A stretch of DNA of 64,000 nucleotides from a bacterium. GTDB lineage: Bacteria > Actinomycetota > Acidimicrobiia > Spongiisociales > Spongiisociaceae. Numbering within the stretch: position 1 is the first letter of the stretch; each line of letters begins with the position of its first letter. The notes beneath the pieces were generated by a model. It saw nothing but the letters and a program-made list of their open reading frames with translations. It was not told the DNA's origin and did no database searches. This document shows positions 1-8,297 of this stretch, piece by piece. The stretch is taken from NCBI GenBank assembly GCA_028820935.1, contig JAPPHZ010000009.1, positions 1 to 64,000 of the forward strand. The letters run 5' to 3'. The translations under genes were made by a program, and so were the position numbers.

Positions 1-13
1 GATCACCCACTAA

Positions 14-292
14 CCAACCCCCACGAAACCGCGCAACTTTCAACCGGCCTTGACAGCGGCGGACGGCCCCTCTGTGGTCAAGTCCAGCAAGCCGATGCCA
101 TACCGATGCTACGACTGCCGTAGCTGGTTCTCCGTTAGAACCGGCACCGTTGTGAAGTCCAGCCGTGTGTCTCTGTGGAAGTGGCTGATCGCAATGTTCC
201 TCGCTACGACCGACCCCCTTGGCGTATCGTCCGTCAAGCTGGCGAAGGACATGGGTGTCCAGCACAAAACGGCCTGGTTCATGCTTGGCAGG
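14..292 (+). pseudogene. IS1595/ISXO2-type transposase, N-terminal fragment
   Basis: The reading frame is open from about base 14 and encodes the zinc-ribbon end and first helical part of an ISXO2-like transposase. The stretch MPYRCYDCRSWFSVRTGT, followed by GVSSVKLAKDMGVQHKTAWFM, is characteristic of the family. The first CxxC of the ribbon is not visible, and homology stops after residues WFMLGR near base 290, just before the stop codon of the converging integrase. The frame then runs on to 508 as antisense of the integrase. The DDE catalytic domain, about 200 residues, is absent, so this is a remnant truncated on both sides. The junction at about 293-302 is probably where the neighbouring integrated element begins. 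Confidence 0.75.
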
Positions 293-302
293 AGCGGAGG
301 CG

Positions 303-1469
303 TCACGGACTGGGTTCGGCATAAACGTACTCGCCCCATGCCTCCATTACGGGCTTGCGTAGATCAAGGAGGTCGGACCGGGCGTAGGCACCCTCGACGC
401 CGCCTACCGAATGGGCCAGTGCCTGTTCTGCCACTTCGCGGGGGACGCCGGTCTCGGAGCACCAGTCCCGAAAGCTCGATCGCAGTCCGTGGACGGTTCC
501 GATATTGAGCCGGCGGAACGTAGCGGCGAGCACCCCGTGGCCGGCCGGCTTGCCGCTTCTCCCGGGGAACAGCAACTCGCCATCGGTGTGCCGGTACGCC
601 TCGTCGAGCACACAATGCGCGGCGCTGCTGAGCGGTACCCGATGTTCGCGGCCTGCTTTCATCCGCTCGGCAGGGACCGTCCATACCCCAGCCTGGTGGT
701 CGATCTCCGACTTGGTAGCAAGCCTCACTTCTGTGGTTCTGGCTGCCGTTAGTGCTAGGAACTCGATGGCCAACCGAGTCGATGTGGCTACACCCGACTC
801 GCGGACCTTCCCCAGCGCGTCTGCTACTTCGGAGTGGTGGAGAGCCCGGTGGTGAGTCGTCGCGTTGGTGCGCTTGGGTAGAACCGCGGTGAGAGCCGGC
901 CCTGCGGCGTCGTCCGGCCGGTAGCCCTGCGCCACCGCCCAACGCATGACCTGGCTGATCCGTCGCCGTAGAGCCTCGGCTTGCCGCGGTGCCGCATGCC
1001 AAATGGGAGAGAGCACAGCCAACACATCCGCGGTCGTGATCACATCAACTCGTCTGTGACCAAGCTTCGGATATACGTGGCGGCTGAAACCGTTGCGCCA
1101 CGCTGACTCAGTTCGGCTACCCGGCTTCCAACCGTCGCGGTGCAGGGCAATGACCTTATCGGTGGCCCTCGCGAAGGTAGGAAGCCCCCCGCCTCGAGGA
1201 TCCCTACCCGCTTCGATCTCACGCCGGTTCTTGAGCGCTTTTCGTCGGGCCTCGCCGAGCGTGACGGTCGGATAGGTGCCCAGCCCGAGGTAGGTAGGTT
1301 TGCCACCGATTACAACCCGTTGGGCCCAAACTTTTGACAGCCGACCGTTGCGGGTTTGCTTGACTCGGAGGGTCAAACCGAAGCTACCGCGCCCGTCGCC
1401 GTAGGTTCCTGGCGTGGAAATGGTTTTGCAGAAGGCTGCAGTGAGTGTTTTGGGCCGCCGCATTCTCAC
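303..1469 (-). CDS. Tyrosine site-specific integrase
   Basis: A 388-residue phage/island integrase. Residues about 1-95 form a DUF4102-like arm-binding domain (GGKPTYLGLGTYPTVTLGEAR), followed by a core-binding domain and a C-terminal catalytic domain. The catalytic set is complete: R244 (TAARTTEVRL), K271, H327 and R330 (HGLRSSF), H353 and nucleophile Y362 (GAYARSD). The gene starts about 170 bp from the 3' end of a tRNA-Val gene and reads away from it, the usual placement for an integrase that uses the tRNA 3' end as its attachment site. The enzyme should recombine an element lying to the left of the tRNA, mostly outside this window. No other phage gene is visible here. Confidence 0.9.
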   Translation of the reverse strand: MRMRRPKTLTAAFCKTISTPGTYGDGRGSFGLTLRVKQTRNGRLSKVWAQRVVIGGKPTYLGLGTYPTVTLGEARRKALKNRREIEAGRDPRGGGLPTFARATDKVIALHRDGWKPGSRTESAWRNGFSRHVYPKLGHRRVDVITTADVLAVLSPIWHAAPRQAEALRRRISQVMRWAVAQGYRPDDAAGPALTAVLPKRTNATTHHRALHHSEVADALGKVRESGVATSTRLAIEFLALTAARTTEVRLATKSEIDHQAGVWTVPAERMKAGREHRVPLSSAAHCVLDEAYRHTDGELLFPGRSGKPAGHGVLAATFRRLNIGTVHGLRSSFRDWCSETGVPREVAEQALAHSVGGVEGAYARSDLLDLRKPVMEAWGEYVYAEPSP

Positions 1470-1638
1470 CTCGCATGTAGGGCTAGTCGGGCACGATGTT
1501 ACTTATGATGTTACATTTTCAATGGGATTATGTGAAACGAGGTGGGTGCCTCTGTAACCGTAGGTCCTGGGTTCAGGGACCAAATACCCTGATAGATGGC
1601 GGTTTTGAGGTACCCTGTGAATCCCTATGTAACCACTG
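1470..1638. other. Integrase promoter region and likely attachment-site flank
   Basis: 169 bp without a gene between the integrase start and the 3' end of tRNA-Val. It is less GC-rich than its surroundings and holds short repeats that could be integrase arm sites, for example GTAACC near 1554 and again near 1629. If the island uses the tRNA 3' end as its core site, one attachment junction lies near 1639. The matching copy would be outside the window, so this is inference. Confidence 0.35.
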
Positions 1639-1712
1639 TGGGCGTTGACGGGCTCGAACCGCCGACCTCTTCCTTGTAAGGGAAGCGCTCTCCCAAGCTG
1701 AGCTAAACGCCC
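1639..1712 (-). tRNA. tRNA-Val (anticodon TAC)
   Basis: Read on the minus strand, a full cloverleaf can be drawn. The acceptor stem GGGCGTT pairs with AACGCCC, the D arm is GCTC...GAGC, the anticodon stem CTTCC/GGAAG closes loop CTTACAA with anticodon TAC, and the T arm contains TTCGAGC. The discriminator is A and CCA is not encoded. It is 74 nt long and decodes GTA. The integrase gene lies next to its 3' end, making it the likely insertion target of the left-hand element. Confidence 0.93.
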
Positions 1713-1766
1713 TGGGAACGCTGCATTGTAGAAGAACCCCAGGTGGAGCGACCAGCCCCCGGTGCC

Positions 1767-3275
1767 CTACGCCGGATCATCACCGTTGGGGAGCCGTACC
1801 CGCCAGCTGTCGCCCCGGCTAGACAGCAGGGCATCGGCTTCCCGGGGACCCCACGAGCCCGCCGGGTAGGGGGCAGGCCGGAGACCCGCCTCGAGTAGCG
1901 GTGTGTAGAGCCTCCACGCCTGCTCGACTTCGTCGGATCGGACGAACAGGGTGCGGTCGCCGCACATGACGTCGTACAGCAAGGTCTCGTAGGCGTCGGG
2001 AAGGTCTCCGAACGCCTCCTCGTAGGCGAACGACAGCGGCTTGGTGGCCAGCTCGGGATGGTCGCCCGGTACCTGGACATCGAATAGCAGCTCGAAGCCC
2101 TCGTGAGGCTGGAGGCGGACGAAGAGGACGTTTCCCTGGTGTCGGCTCCGGTCGAAGGACTTGAAGAGCGGCACCGGCAGCTCGCGGAATGTGACCGCCA
2201 CCTGCGTGAGGCGGGTCGCCAGTCGCTTCCCGGTCCGCAGGTAGAAGGGCACCCCGTGCCAGCGCCAGCTGTCGACGAAAACCCGCAGCGCCGCATAGCT
2301 GGCGGTGCCCGAGTCATCGACCACCCCCGGCTCCTCCCGGTAGCCGCGCACCCTGCGTCCGTCGATCCGGCCGGCGGCGTACTGGCCCAGCACCACGTCG
2401 TCGGGCGTGAGCGCCCGGATCGACTGCAGCACCTTCACTTTCTCGTCGCGTATCGCCTCGGCGTCGAACGACACCGGCGGCTCCATCGCCACAAGGCTCA
2501 GGACCTGGGTCAGATGGTTCTGGACCATGTCGCGGAGCGCTCCGGACCGGTCGTAGTAGCCCGCCCGGGATCCGATGCCGACATCCTCGGCGACGGTTAT
2601 CTGGACGTTGGAGATCCGATCCCGATTCCACACCGACTCGAACAGCGGGTTGGCGAACCGGAACACCAGGAGGTTCTGGACGGTGGCCTTGCCGAGGTAG
2701 TGGTCGATCCGGTAGATCCGGCTCTCGTCGAAGGTCTCGTGAAGGATGGAGTTCAGCGCGACCGCGGACTCCAGGTCGACCCCGAAAGGCTTCTCCACGA
2801 CAAGACGGGTCCAGCCCTCACCGGCGGCCAGGCCTGATGCGCCCAGGCCCCTTACGGTGGGGCCGAAGGCCGCCGGGGGCAGGGCCAGGTAGAAGATCCG
2901 GTTGCCCGGCAAGCCGTGGTCTCGCTCGAGGGCCTCGATGCGGCGCCTCAACCCGTCGTATCCGTCCGCGCCGAGCTGGTGGTAATGCATCACCGCGTCG
3001 CACCACTCGGCCGGACGGCCGCCGGGCGTGTCCAGCAGCATCTGGCCGGGCGAGGCCTTCTCGATGGCGTCGCGGGACCGGGTCCGGAACTCCTCGTCAC
3101 CGAGGGCCGAGCGGGAGACGCCGAGGATGAGGCACCGATCGACGAGTCCGTACTGACGGACCAGGTGATAGAGGGCCGGCGCCAGCTTCTGGTAATACAG
3201 GTCTCCGGTGGCGCCGAACACCACCAGCAGGTGCCGGTCAACCGCTCGGGATCCGATCGTCGGCAGTGACTCCAC
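1767..3275 (-). CDS. zwf: Glucose-6-phosphate 1-dehydrogenase
   Basis: A 502-residue enzyme that oxidises glucose 6-phosphate to 6-phosphogluconolactone with NADP, the first step of the oxidative pentose phosphate pathway. The Rossmann signature GATGDL is near residue 21, the substrate-binding EKPFG motif near 161, and the active-site RIDHYLGK at 189-196. Length matches the family. It lies 6 bp downstream of pgi on the same strand and is almost certainly co-transcribed, linking the two fates of glucose 6-phosphate. The usual actinobacterial partners opcA, tal, tkt and gnd are not in this window. Confidence 0.97.
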   Translation of the reverse strand: MESLPTIGSRAVDRHLLVVFGATGDLYYQKLAPALYHLVRQYGLVDRCLILGVSRSALGDEEFRTRSRDAIEKASPGQMLLDTPGGRPAEWCDAVMHYHQLGADGYDGLRRRIEALERDHGLPGNRIFYLALPPAAFGPTVRGLGASGLAAGEGWTRLVVEKPFGVDLESAVALNSILHETFDESRIYRIDHYLGKATVQNLLVFRFANPLFESVWNRDRISNVQITVAEDVGIGSRAGYYDRSGALRDMVQNHLTQVLSLVAMEPPVSFDAEAIRDEKVKVLQSIRALTPDDVVLGQYAAGRIDGRRVRGYREEPGVVDDSGTASYAALRVFVDSWRWHGVPFYLRTGKRLATRLTQVAVTFRELPVPLFKSFDRSRHQGNVLFVRLQPHEGFELLFDVQVPGDHPELATKPLSFAYEEAFGDLPDAYETLLYDVMCGDRTLFVRSDEVEQAWRLYTPLLEAGLRPAPYPAGSWGPREADALLSSRGDSWRVRLPNGDDPA

Positions 3276-3281
3276 CAGTGC

Positions 3282-4928
3282 CTACCTTCTCATCAAACCG
3301 GCCACCGTCTCGAGCGCGGAGCGCGGGTCACCGCTGAGCCCGATCCGCAGCACGCGGCGGTCCCGGCCGGACAGGGCCTGGTAATCGCCGGCCGCCTGGC
3401 CCTTGAGCAACTCCCCGAAGCTGAAGTCTGTCTCCGGAACATCGACGTCCAGACCCGGCGAATCCACCAGCTGGAGAAACACCCCGTTGTTGGCGCCACC
3501 CTTGTGGAGCTGGCCGGTGGAGTGGAGAAACCGGGGCCCGTAGCCGAGCGTGACCGGCACCCGGTACCGATCCCGGAGAAGCGGTACGAGCGACTCCAGA
3601 ACGGGTGTGGCCGGACCGTCCATGGGGAGGTACGCGTGTACTCCGACGTAGTCTCCCGGCTCGATCATCGCCGCCCAGTCCCCCAACGCGCCGGCGAGCC
3701 GGGGGGAGTCGCAGAGAATCTCCTCGACACTGCCCTCCAGACCCCCGGGCGACATGGCTTGGCGGGCCAGGTCCTTGGCCACCTGGACATCGGGCTGGTT
3801 GAAGGGGTTGATACCGAGAACGGATCCGGCGGACGCCACCGCCATCTCGCTGCGGAACATCTCCGCCCCCAACTCGTCCAGGTGGTGAAGCGTTATGCCG
3901 ACGATCGGATGGCCGCGACGTCGCAGCCCGGCCTGGGCCGCCTCCCACTCGGAAGGCTCATCGCCCTCGAGGGCCATGAAGACGAAAAGCCGATCCCGCC
4001 CGTAGCTCGCCGGATCACCCAGGGGCTCACCGGCCACCGGAACGATGCCGGTGTTGTTCTTACCCGTACTCTCCGCCACCAGCTGCTCGACCCAGGCTCC
4101 GAACCCGGCAACCGCCGGTGAGCAGATGTACGTGAGCTTGTCCCGGCCGGCCAGCGCCGACTCGCCCATGACCGCTCCCAACCGGAGTCCCGGGTTGGCG
4201 GCCACCGGCCGGTCCGGCCCGCACTCCTCGGCCATAACGCGCGCCTTCGCTTGAAGGCTCTCGATGTCCATACCGATCAGGGCGGCCGGAACCAGACCGA
4301 ACGGCGTGAGCGCCGAGTAGCGCCCCCCGACCTCTGGCGGAGTGGAGAAGACCCGGCGGAATCGCCGCTCGCGGGCCAGGGCCTCGAGGCCCGAGCCCGG
4401 ATCGGTCAGGGCTACGAAACGGTCGCCCGGGCGATCATGGACGCTCGACACCATCCCCCAGAAGTAGCGGAACAGTGACAGCGTCTCGATGGTACCTCCC
4501 GACTTGGAGGCCACCAGGAACAGGGTCCGGGACGGATCGATGCCGGCAGACACCGCCCGCACAGCCTCGGGGTGGGTGCTGTCCAGGACGGTCAGCAAGG
4601 GATGGCCGGGGGCGCTCCCGAACGTCTTGGCGAATACCTCCGGCGCCATGCTCGACCCGCCCATCCCGAGCAGCACCACCCGGTCGGCGGCGGCGCACAC
4701 TTCCTCGGCGAAGGCCCTCATAGCGGCCAGCTGCTCGGTCTCGTAGGGCAGCCGGAGCCACCCCAAGCGGTTGGTGAGGTCAGGTATGTCCTCAGCGGAC
4801 CACAGGGCGTGGTCCCTGTCCCACATCCTCACGGCGTAGCTCTGTTCGTCCCATGCGGCCAACCGGCAGTGAACCCGATTGGTCAGGCTTCCCAGGGCAA
4901 AAGAGTGCGTAGGAAGATCAGGCATCAT
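3282..4928 (-). CDS. pgi: Phosphoglucose isomerase, resembling the isomerase half of Tal-Pgi fusions
   Basis: A 548-residue protein with two SIS-type sugar isomerase folds. GMGGSSMAPE is near residue 90 and the phosphate-binding SKSGGTIET loop near 160, as in phosphoglucose isomerases. The N-terminal half looks more like the isomerase domain of bifunctional transaldolase/phosphoglucose isomerase proteins than like E. coli Pgi, but the transaldolase part is absent. It should interconvert glucose 6-phosphate and fructose 6-phosphate. It is the first gene of a two-gene operon with zwf. The 190 bp upstream contain no further gene and no tal remnant that I can recognise. Confidence 0.88.
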   Translation of the reverse strand: MMPDLPTHSFALGSLTNRVHCRLAAWDEQSYAVRMWDRDHALWSAEDIPDLTNRLGWLRLPYETEQLAAMRAFAEEVCAAADRVVLLGMGGSSMAPEVFAKTFGSAPGHPLLTVLDSTHPEAVRAVSAGIDPSRTLFLVASKSGGTIETLSLFRYFWGMVSSVHDRPGDRFVALTDPGSGLEALARERRFRRVFSTPPEVGGRYSALTPFGLVPAALIGMDIESLQAKARVMAEECGPDRPVAANPGLRLGAVMGESALAGRDKLTYICSPAVAGFGAWVEQLVAESTGKNNTGIVPVAGEPLGDPASYGRDRLFVFMALEGDEPSEWEAAQAGLRRRGHPIVGITLHHLDELGAEMFRSEMAVASAGSVLGINPFNQPDVQVAKDLARQAMSPGGLEGSVEEILCDSPRLAGALGDWAAMIEPGDYVGVHAYLPMDGPATPVLESLVPLLRDRYRVPVTLGYGPRFLHSTGQLHKGGANNGVFLQLVDSPGLDVDVPETDFSFGELLKGQAAGDYQALSGRDRRVLRIGLSGDPRSALETVAGLMRR

Positions 4929-5154
4929 CCGTCCCGGTCCGCGTACTCGATGCTCCGACGTTACCCGGATTCTCCGGGCTCACGGCCATCCTCCAGGCGC
5001 TCCATCCAGTCCGGAGGCGACACCGAGGTAACGCGTCACCCCCACCGTTTGCAATCGCGCCACTCATCGAGGCGACCGAAAGAGAGGTGACTCGCTGGAA
5101 CCTCTCGAAACAGGCCTCTTGACTCTAAGCATCGTTGAAGGTAGTCACTATGGT

Positions 5155-5406
5155 ATGGGAACCACAGCGGCGATTCTCAAGGCCATGCGCAAGAACCCGA
5201 CGGGTGTCCGGTTCGCCGACCTTGCCAAGGTGTGTGACGAGCATTTCGGACCACCACGGCAGACCGGCGGCAGTCACCGGGTATACCGCACACCTTGGTC
5301 GGGAGATCCGCGGGTGAACATACAAGGCAGCCGAGGTATGGCGAAGGCTTACCAGGTGCGACAGGTCCTCAAGGCGATCAGAAAGTTGCAGGAGCATGGC
5401 TACTGA
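5155..5406 (+). CDS. HicA-type mRNA interferase toxin
   Basis: A small basic protein of 83 residues. The central GSHRVYRTPW, with its expected HicA histidine, is followed by VNIQ and a C-terminal AYQVRQVLKAI helix, as in HicA/YcfA double-stranded-RNA-binding-fold toxins that cleave mRNA. I chose ATG 5155 because GAAGG lies about 13 bp before it and the protein then has typical HicA length. The frame extends to a TTG at 5119, but those bases look more like a -35 element (TTGACT). The stop overlaps the start of the partner antitoxin by 11 bp, in toxin-first order as usual for hicAB. Confidence 0.75.
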   Translation: MGTTAAILKAMRKNPTGVRFADLAKVCDEHFGPPRQTGGSHRVYRTPWSGDPRVNIQGSRGMAKAYQVRQVLKAIRKLQEHGY

Positions 5407-5614
5407 CCACTACACATACCGGGTGATCTGGTCTCCAGAAGACGGGGAGCACGTCGGTCTCTGCGGTGAATTCCCGTCGCTTTCCTGGTTGGCACCAACA
5501 ATCGACGAGGCAATGGCCGGAATTCGTCGGCTTGTCGGCGAGGTCTCCGCCGATATGCAAGCCGCCGGCGAGCAGCCTCCCACCCCCACCGCGATGGTTC
5601 GACCAGCCGTGTAG
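5396..5614 (+). CDS. HicB-type antitoxin (short form)
   Basis: A 72-residue acidic protein with the HicB partial RNase-H-like fold: YRVIWSPEDGEHVGLCGEFPSLS, then a helix beginning TIDEAMAGIRRLV. It should bind and neutralise the overlapping HicA-type toxin. Many HicB proteins carry an extra ribbon-helix-helix or HTH domain that represses the operon. Here the protein ends right after the core, so autoregulation would need another factor. The 11-bp overlap suggests translational coupling. Confidence 0.7.
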   Translation: MATDHYTYRVIWSPEDGEHVGLCGEFPSLSWLAPTIDEAMAGIRRLVGEVSADMQAAGEQPPTPTAMVRPAV

Positions 5615-5658
5615 CGGAAGCCGGCCACCGGGCCATCTGGACACTCTATAGCCCCGAG

Positions 5659-5672
5659 CGAACATGTGTTCG
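5659..5672. promoter_or_regulatory. LexA-binding SOS box
   Basis: CGAACATGTGTTCG is a perfect 14-bp palindrome and an exact match to the Gram-positive/actinobacterial SOS box pattern CGAAC-N4-GTTCG. It lies immediately upstream of a TATACT -10 element and 19 bp before the ATG of the radical SAM gene, a position where LexA would block transcription. Its overlap with an upstream in-frame ATG at 5664 argues against that ATG as the start. Confidence 0.82.
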
Positions 5673-5674
5673 TC

Positions 5675-5680
5675 TATACT
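5675..5680 (+). promoter_or_regulatory. -10 element of the SOS-controlled promoter
   Basis: TATACT lies three bases after the SOS box. Transcription would begin around 5687, only a few bases before ATG 5691, so the message is nearly leaderless. No clear -35 hexamer is visible. Confidence 0.5.
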
Positions 5681-5690
5681 GCCTTGGTCC

Positions 5691-6704
5691 ATGGCAGAAC
5701 TTCGCTGGACCACGACCGACGCGCCCGGCAACAAGAGCGCATTGTTCGACGCGGTGGTCGAGCGGCGGATCGGTCGGGGCGCCTACACGGGACTCGAGTT
5801 CCTCCACGTTGAGTCGCGCACCATCATCAACCGGGTACCGCAATCTTCGGCATTGCCATTCGAGTACACCATCAACGCCTACCGCGGTTGCAGCCATGCC
5901 TGCACCTATTGCTTCGCCCGACCCACCCACGATTATCTGGGCCTCGGCATCGGGCGCGACTTCGACACCAAGATCGTGGTCAAGATCAACGCACCCGAGG
6001 TCCTGCGCCACGAGACCGCCCCGCAGCGCTGGGCGGGCCATCCGATCGCGATGGGAACCAACACCGACCCCTACCAGGCGGCCGAGGGCAAGTACAAGCT
6101 GACCCGCCAGATCATCGAGATACTCGCCGAACGGGGCAACCGGTTCTCGATCCTCACCAAATCGCCCCTGGTTCTCCGGGACCTGGACGTCCTGACCCGG
6201 GCCGCCAGGACCGCCGAGATCAGCGTCAACTTCTCGATCGGAACCCTCGACACCGATGCCTGGTCGCGCTCGGAGCCGGGAACGGCCCACCCCCGCAAGC
6301 GTCTCGACGCGGTCCGGCGGCTCAACGAGGCGGGCATTTCCTCCGGGGTGCTCATGATGCCCATCCTTCCCGGAATCTCCGACCATCCCAAGCAGGTGGA
6401 GGAGCTGGTCAGGGGAGCCGCCGAGGTCGGGGCACGGTTCATCATGGGCGGATACCTGCATGTACGGGGACCGCTCAAGGACCATGTGTTGGAGTGGATA
6501 GACCAGGACTACCCCCACCTGTCACGGTTCTACCGGCACACCTACGGAACCAGGTCCTACGCTCCCCCGGCCATGCGCCGGCGGCTCGGGGGCCTGATCC
6601 GGCGCTCGAAGACGGCCCATGGCGCTCCAGGCGGGGAACGTCGGCAGCCCCGTGATCCGGCACCCGCGAAGCAACCCGACCCCCAGCTCACCCTGTTCGC
6701 CTGA
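5691..6704 (+). CDS. Rv2578c-family radical SAM protein (SplB-like)
   Basis: A 337-residue radical SAM protein. The cluster motif CSHACTYC lies near residue 71 inside INAYRGC, as in Rv2578c-like and spore-photoproduct-lyase-like proteins. GTNTDPYQ and FSILTKS follow at positions usual for the fold. It should bind a [4Fe-4S] cluster and cleave S-adenosylmethionine; the substrate is unknown. Control by a perfect LexA box suggests a role in DNA damage. My recollection is that the M. tuberculosis homologue Rv2578c also belongs to the SOS regulon, but I could not check this. The start at 5691 follows from the promoter elements overlapping the alternative ATG at 5664. Confidence 0.88.
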   Translation: MAELRWTTTDAPGNKSALFDAVVERRIGRGAYTGLEFLHVESRTIINRVPQSSALPFEYTINAYRGCSHACTYCFARPTHDYLGLGIGRDFDTKIVVKINAPEVLRHETAPQRWAGHPIAMGTNTDPYQAAEGKYKLTRQIIEILAERGNRFSILTKSPLVLRDLDVLTRAARTAEISVNFSIGTLDTDAWSRSEPGTAHPRKRLDAVRRLNEAGISSGVLMMPILPGISDHPKQVEELVRGAAEVGARFIMGGYLHVRGPLKDHVLEWIDQDYPHLSRFYRHTYGTRSYAPPAMRRRLGGLIRRSKTAHGAPGGERRQPRDPAPAKQPDPQLTLFA

Positions 6705-6714
6705 TCGGATCCTC

Positions 6715-6750
6715 GGTCCGACCGCGGGAGGAGTCCCGAGCGGCCGGACC
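6715..6750. terminator. Hairpin between convergent genes
   Basis: Nested inverted repeats GGTCCG/CGGACC, CCGC/GCGG and GGGA/TCCC can form one stem-loop. It lies between the stop codons of the converging radical SAM and TrpB-like genes and may act in both directions. There is no T-tract, so intrinsic termination is only likely, not certain. Confidence 0.4.
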
Positions 6751-6761
6751 GGACCGCACTA

Positions 6762-8123
6762 TCAGGCGACCACCGGCACCTCCGCCAGCGCCGCGGCGAT
6801 AGCCTCGGACGGGTACTCGTAGTCGTGGAGTTCGCCGGACAGGAAAGTGTCGTAGGCGGCCATGTCGAAGTGGCCGTGGCCGCAAAGCGCGATGAGGATC
6901 ACCTTCTCCTCGCCGGACTCCCGGCACTGACTGGCCTCCCGGAGCGCCCCCGCTATGGCGTGGGTGGGCTCGGGGGCAGGGATGATCCCCTCCGTCCTTG
7001 CGAACTGCAGGGCGGCTTCGAAGCATTCCACCTGGCCGATCGCTTCCGCCTCCATCAGCCCGAGTTCGACGATGTGGGAGACCAGCGGTGACATCCCGTG
7101 ATACCGCAGCCCGCCCGCATGGATCGGATCCGGCACGAACCCGTGGCCCAGGGTGTGCATCTTGATGAGCGGTGTCATGCCGATGGCGTCCCCGAAGTCG
7201 TAGCGGTACTCTCCCTTGGTTATCGAGGGGCATGCCGCCGGTTCCACCGCCCGGATGGTGGGGTTGATGTTCCCGGCCAGCTTCTCCCGCAGGAAGGGAT
7301 AGGACAGGCCCGAGAAGTTGGAACCGCCCCCCGTGCAGCCGATGATCACATCCGGGGTCTCGTCCACCTTGGCCAGCTGGGCGGCAGCCTCCTGGCCGAT
7401 CACCGTCTGGTGCAGGAGGACGTGGTTCAGCACCGAGCCGAGTGAGTAGTTCACATCCTCGTTGGTGGCCGCCACCTCGACCGCCTCTGAGATGGCGATA
7501 CCGAGGCTGCCCGTGCTGTTGGGATCCTGGGCCAGAATGGCCTGGCCCGCATTGGTCACCTCCGAGGGACTGGAGTGGACCGCGGCGCCCCACGTCCGCA
7601 TCATGGAACCTCGATAGGGCTTCTGGTCGAACGAGGCGGCTACCTGCCAGACCTCGCACTCGAGGCCGAACATCCGGCACGCCAGGGCGAGCGCGCTCCC
7701 CCATTGACCGGCGCCCGTCTCCGTGGTCAGCTTCCTTACGCCTGCTTGAGCGTTGTAGTAGGCCTGGGCAACCGCAGTGTTCGGCTTGTGGGATCCGGCC
7801 GGGCTGGCACCCTCGTACTTGTAGTAGATGCGGGCCGGCGTATCGAGCTCCCTCTCCAACCGGTGGGCCCGGTACAACGGGGTGGGCCTCCACAGGCGGT
7901 AGATGTCCCGCACCGGCTCGGGGATCTCTATGTAGCTGTCCTGCGAGACCTCCTGGAGGATGAGGTCCATCGGAAACAGCGGCGCCAGATCACCAGGGCC
8001 CACCGGCTCGAGGGTTCCGGGGTGGAGCACCGGAGGGGGCGGCGCCGGCAGATCGGGGATGATGTTGTACCAATGGGTCGGGATATCCGACTCGTCAAGC
8101 AGAATCTTGGTCGGTTCCGTCAT
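6762..8123 (-). CDS. TrpB2-type tryptophan synthase beta-like PLP enzyme
   Basis: A 453-residue fold-type II PLP enzyme. The internal aldimine lysine is K113 in GSHKPNTA, followed by [12 protein letters not shown] and the phosphate-binding [10 protein letters not shown]. The long N-terminal segment (about 70 residues before the RPTPL motif) and overall length mark it as the TrpB2 subgroup rather than classical TrpB. These enzymes condense indole or phosphoserine-derived intermediates with serine, and many stand apart from trpA. No trpA or other trp gene is near. It is transcribed alone and converges with the radical SAM gene. Confidence 0.9.
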   Translation of the reverse strand: MTEPTKILLDESDIPTHWYNIIPDLPAPPPPVLHPGTLEPVGPGDLAPLFPMDLILQEVSQDSYIEIPEPVRDIYRLWRPTPLYRAHRLERELDTPARIYYKYEGASPAGSHKPNTAVAQAYYNAQAGVRKLTTETGAGQWGSALALACRMFGLECEVWQVAASFDQKPYRGSMMRTWGAAVHSSPSEVTNAGQAILAQDPNSTGSLGIAISEAVEVAATNEDVNYSLGSVLNHVLLHQTVIGQEAAAQLAKVDETPDVIIGCTGGGSNFSGLSYPFLREKLAGNINPTIRAVEPAACPSITKGEYRYDFGDAIGMTPLIKMHTLGHGFVPDPIHAGGLRYHGMSPLVSHIVELGLMEAEAIGQVECFEAALQFARTEGIIPAPEPTHAIAGALREASQCRESGEEKVILIALCGHGHFDMAAYDTFLSGELHDYEYPSEAIAAALAEVPVVA

Positions 8124-8297
8124 CGACTACTCCTCCGCCTAGCCAACCTAGGCTCGATCGCGGGTACTGCCGGAACGCAGAACGGTACTCGCTCGCGCCG
8201 CCCGATGCCCACAGCCGGCCTGCGAGTTCCGGCCCCGATCCGAGAACCGTGTCACATGGGAGGCACCCTGCTTTCGCCCGAGTCTCCGCCTGCCACA

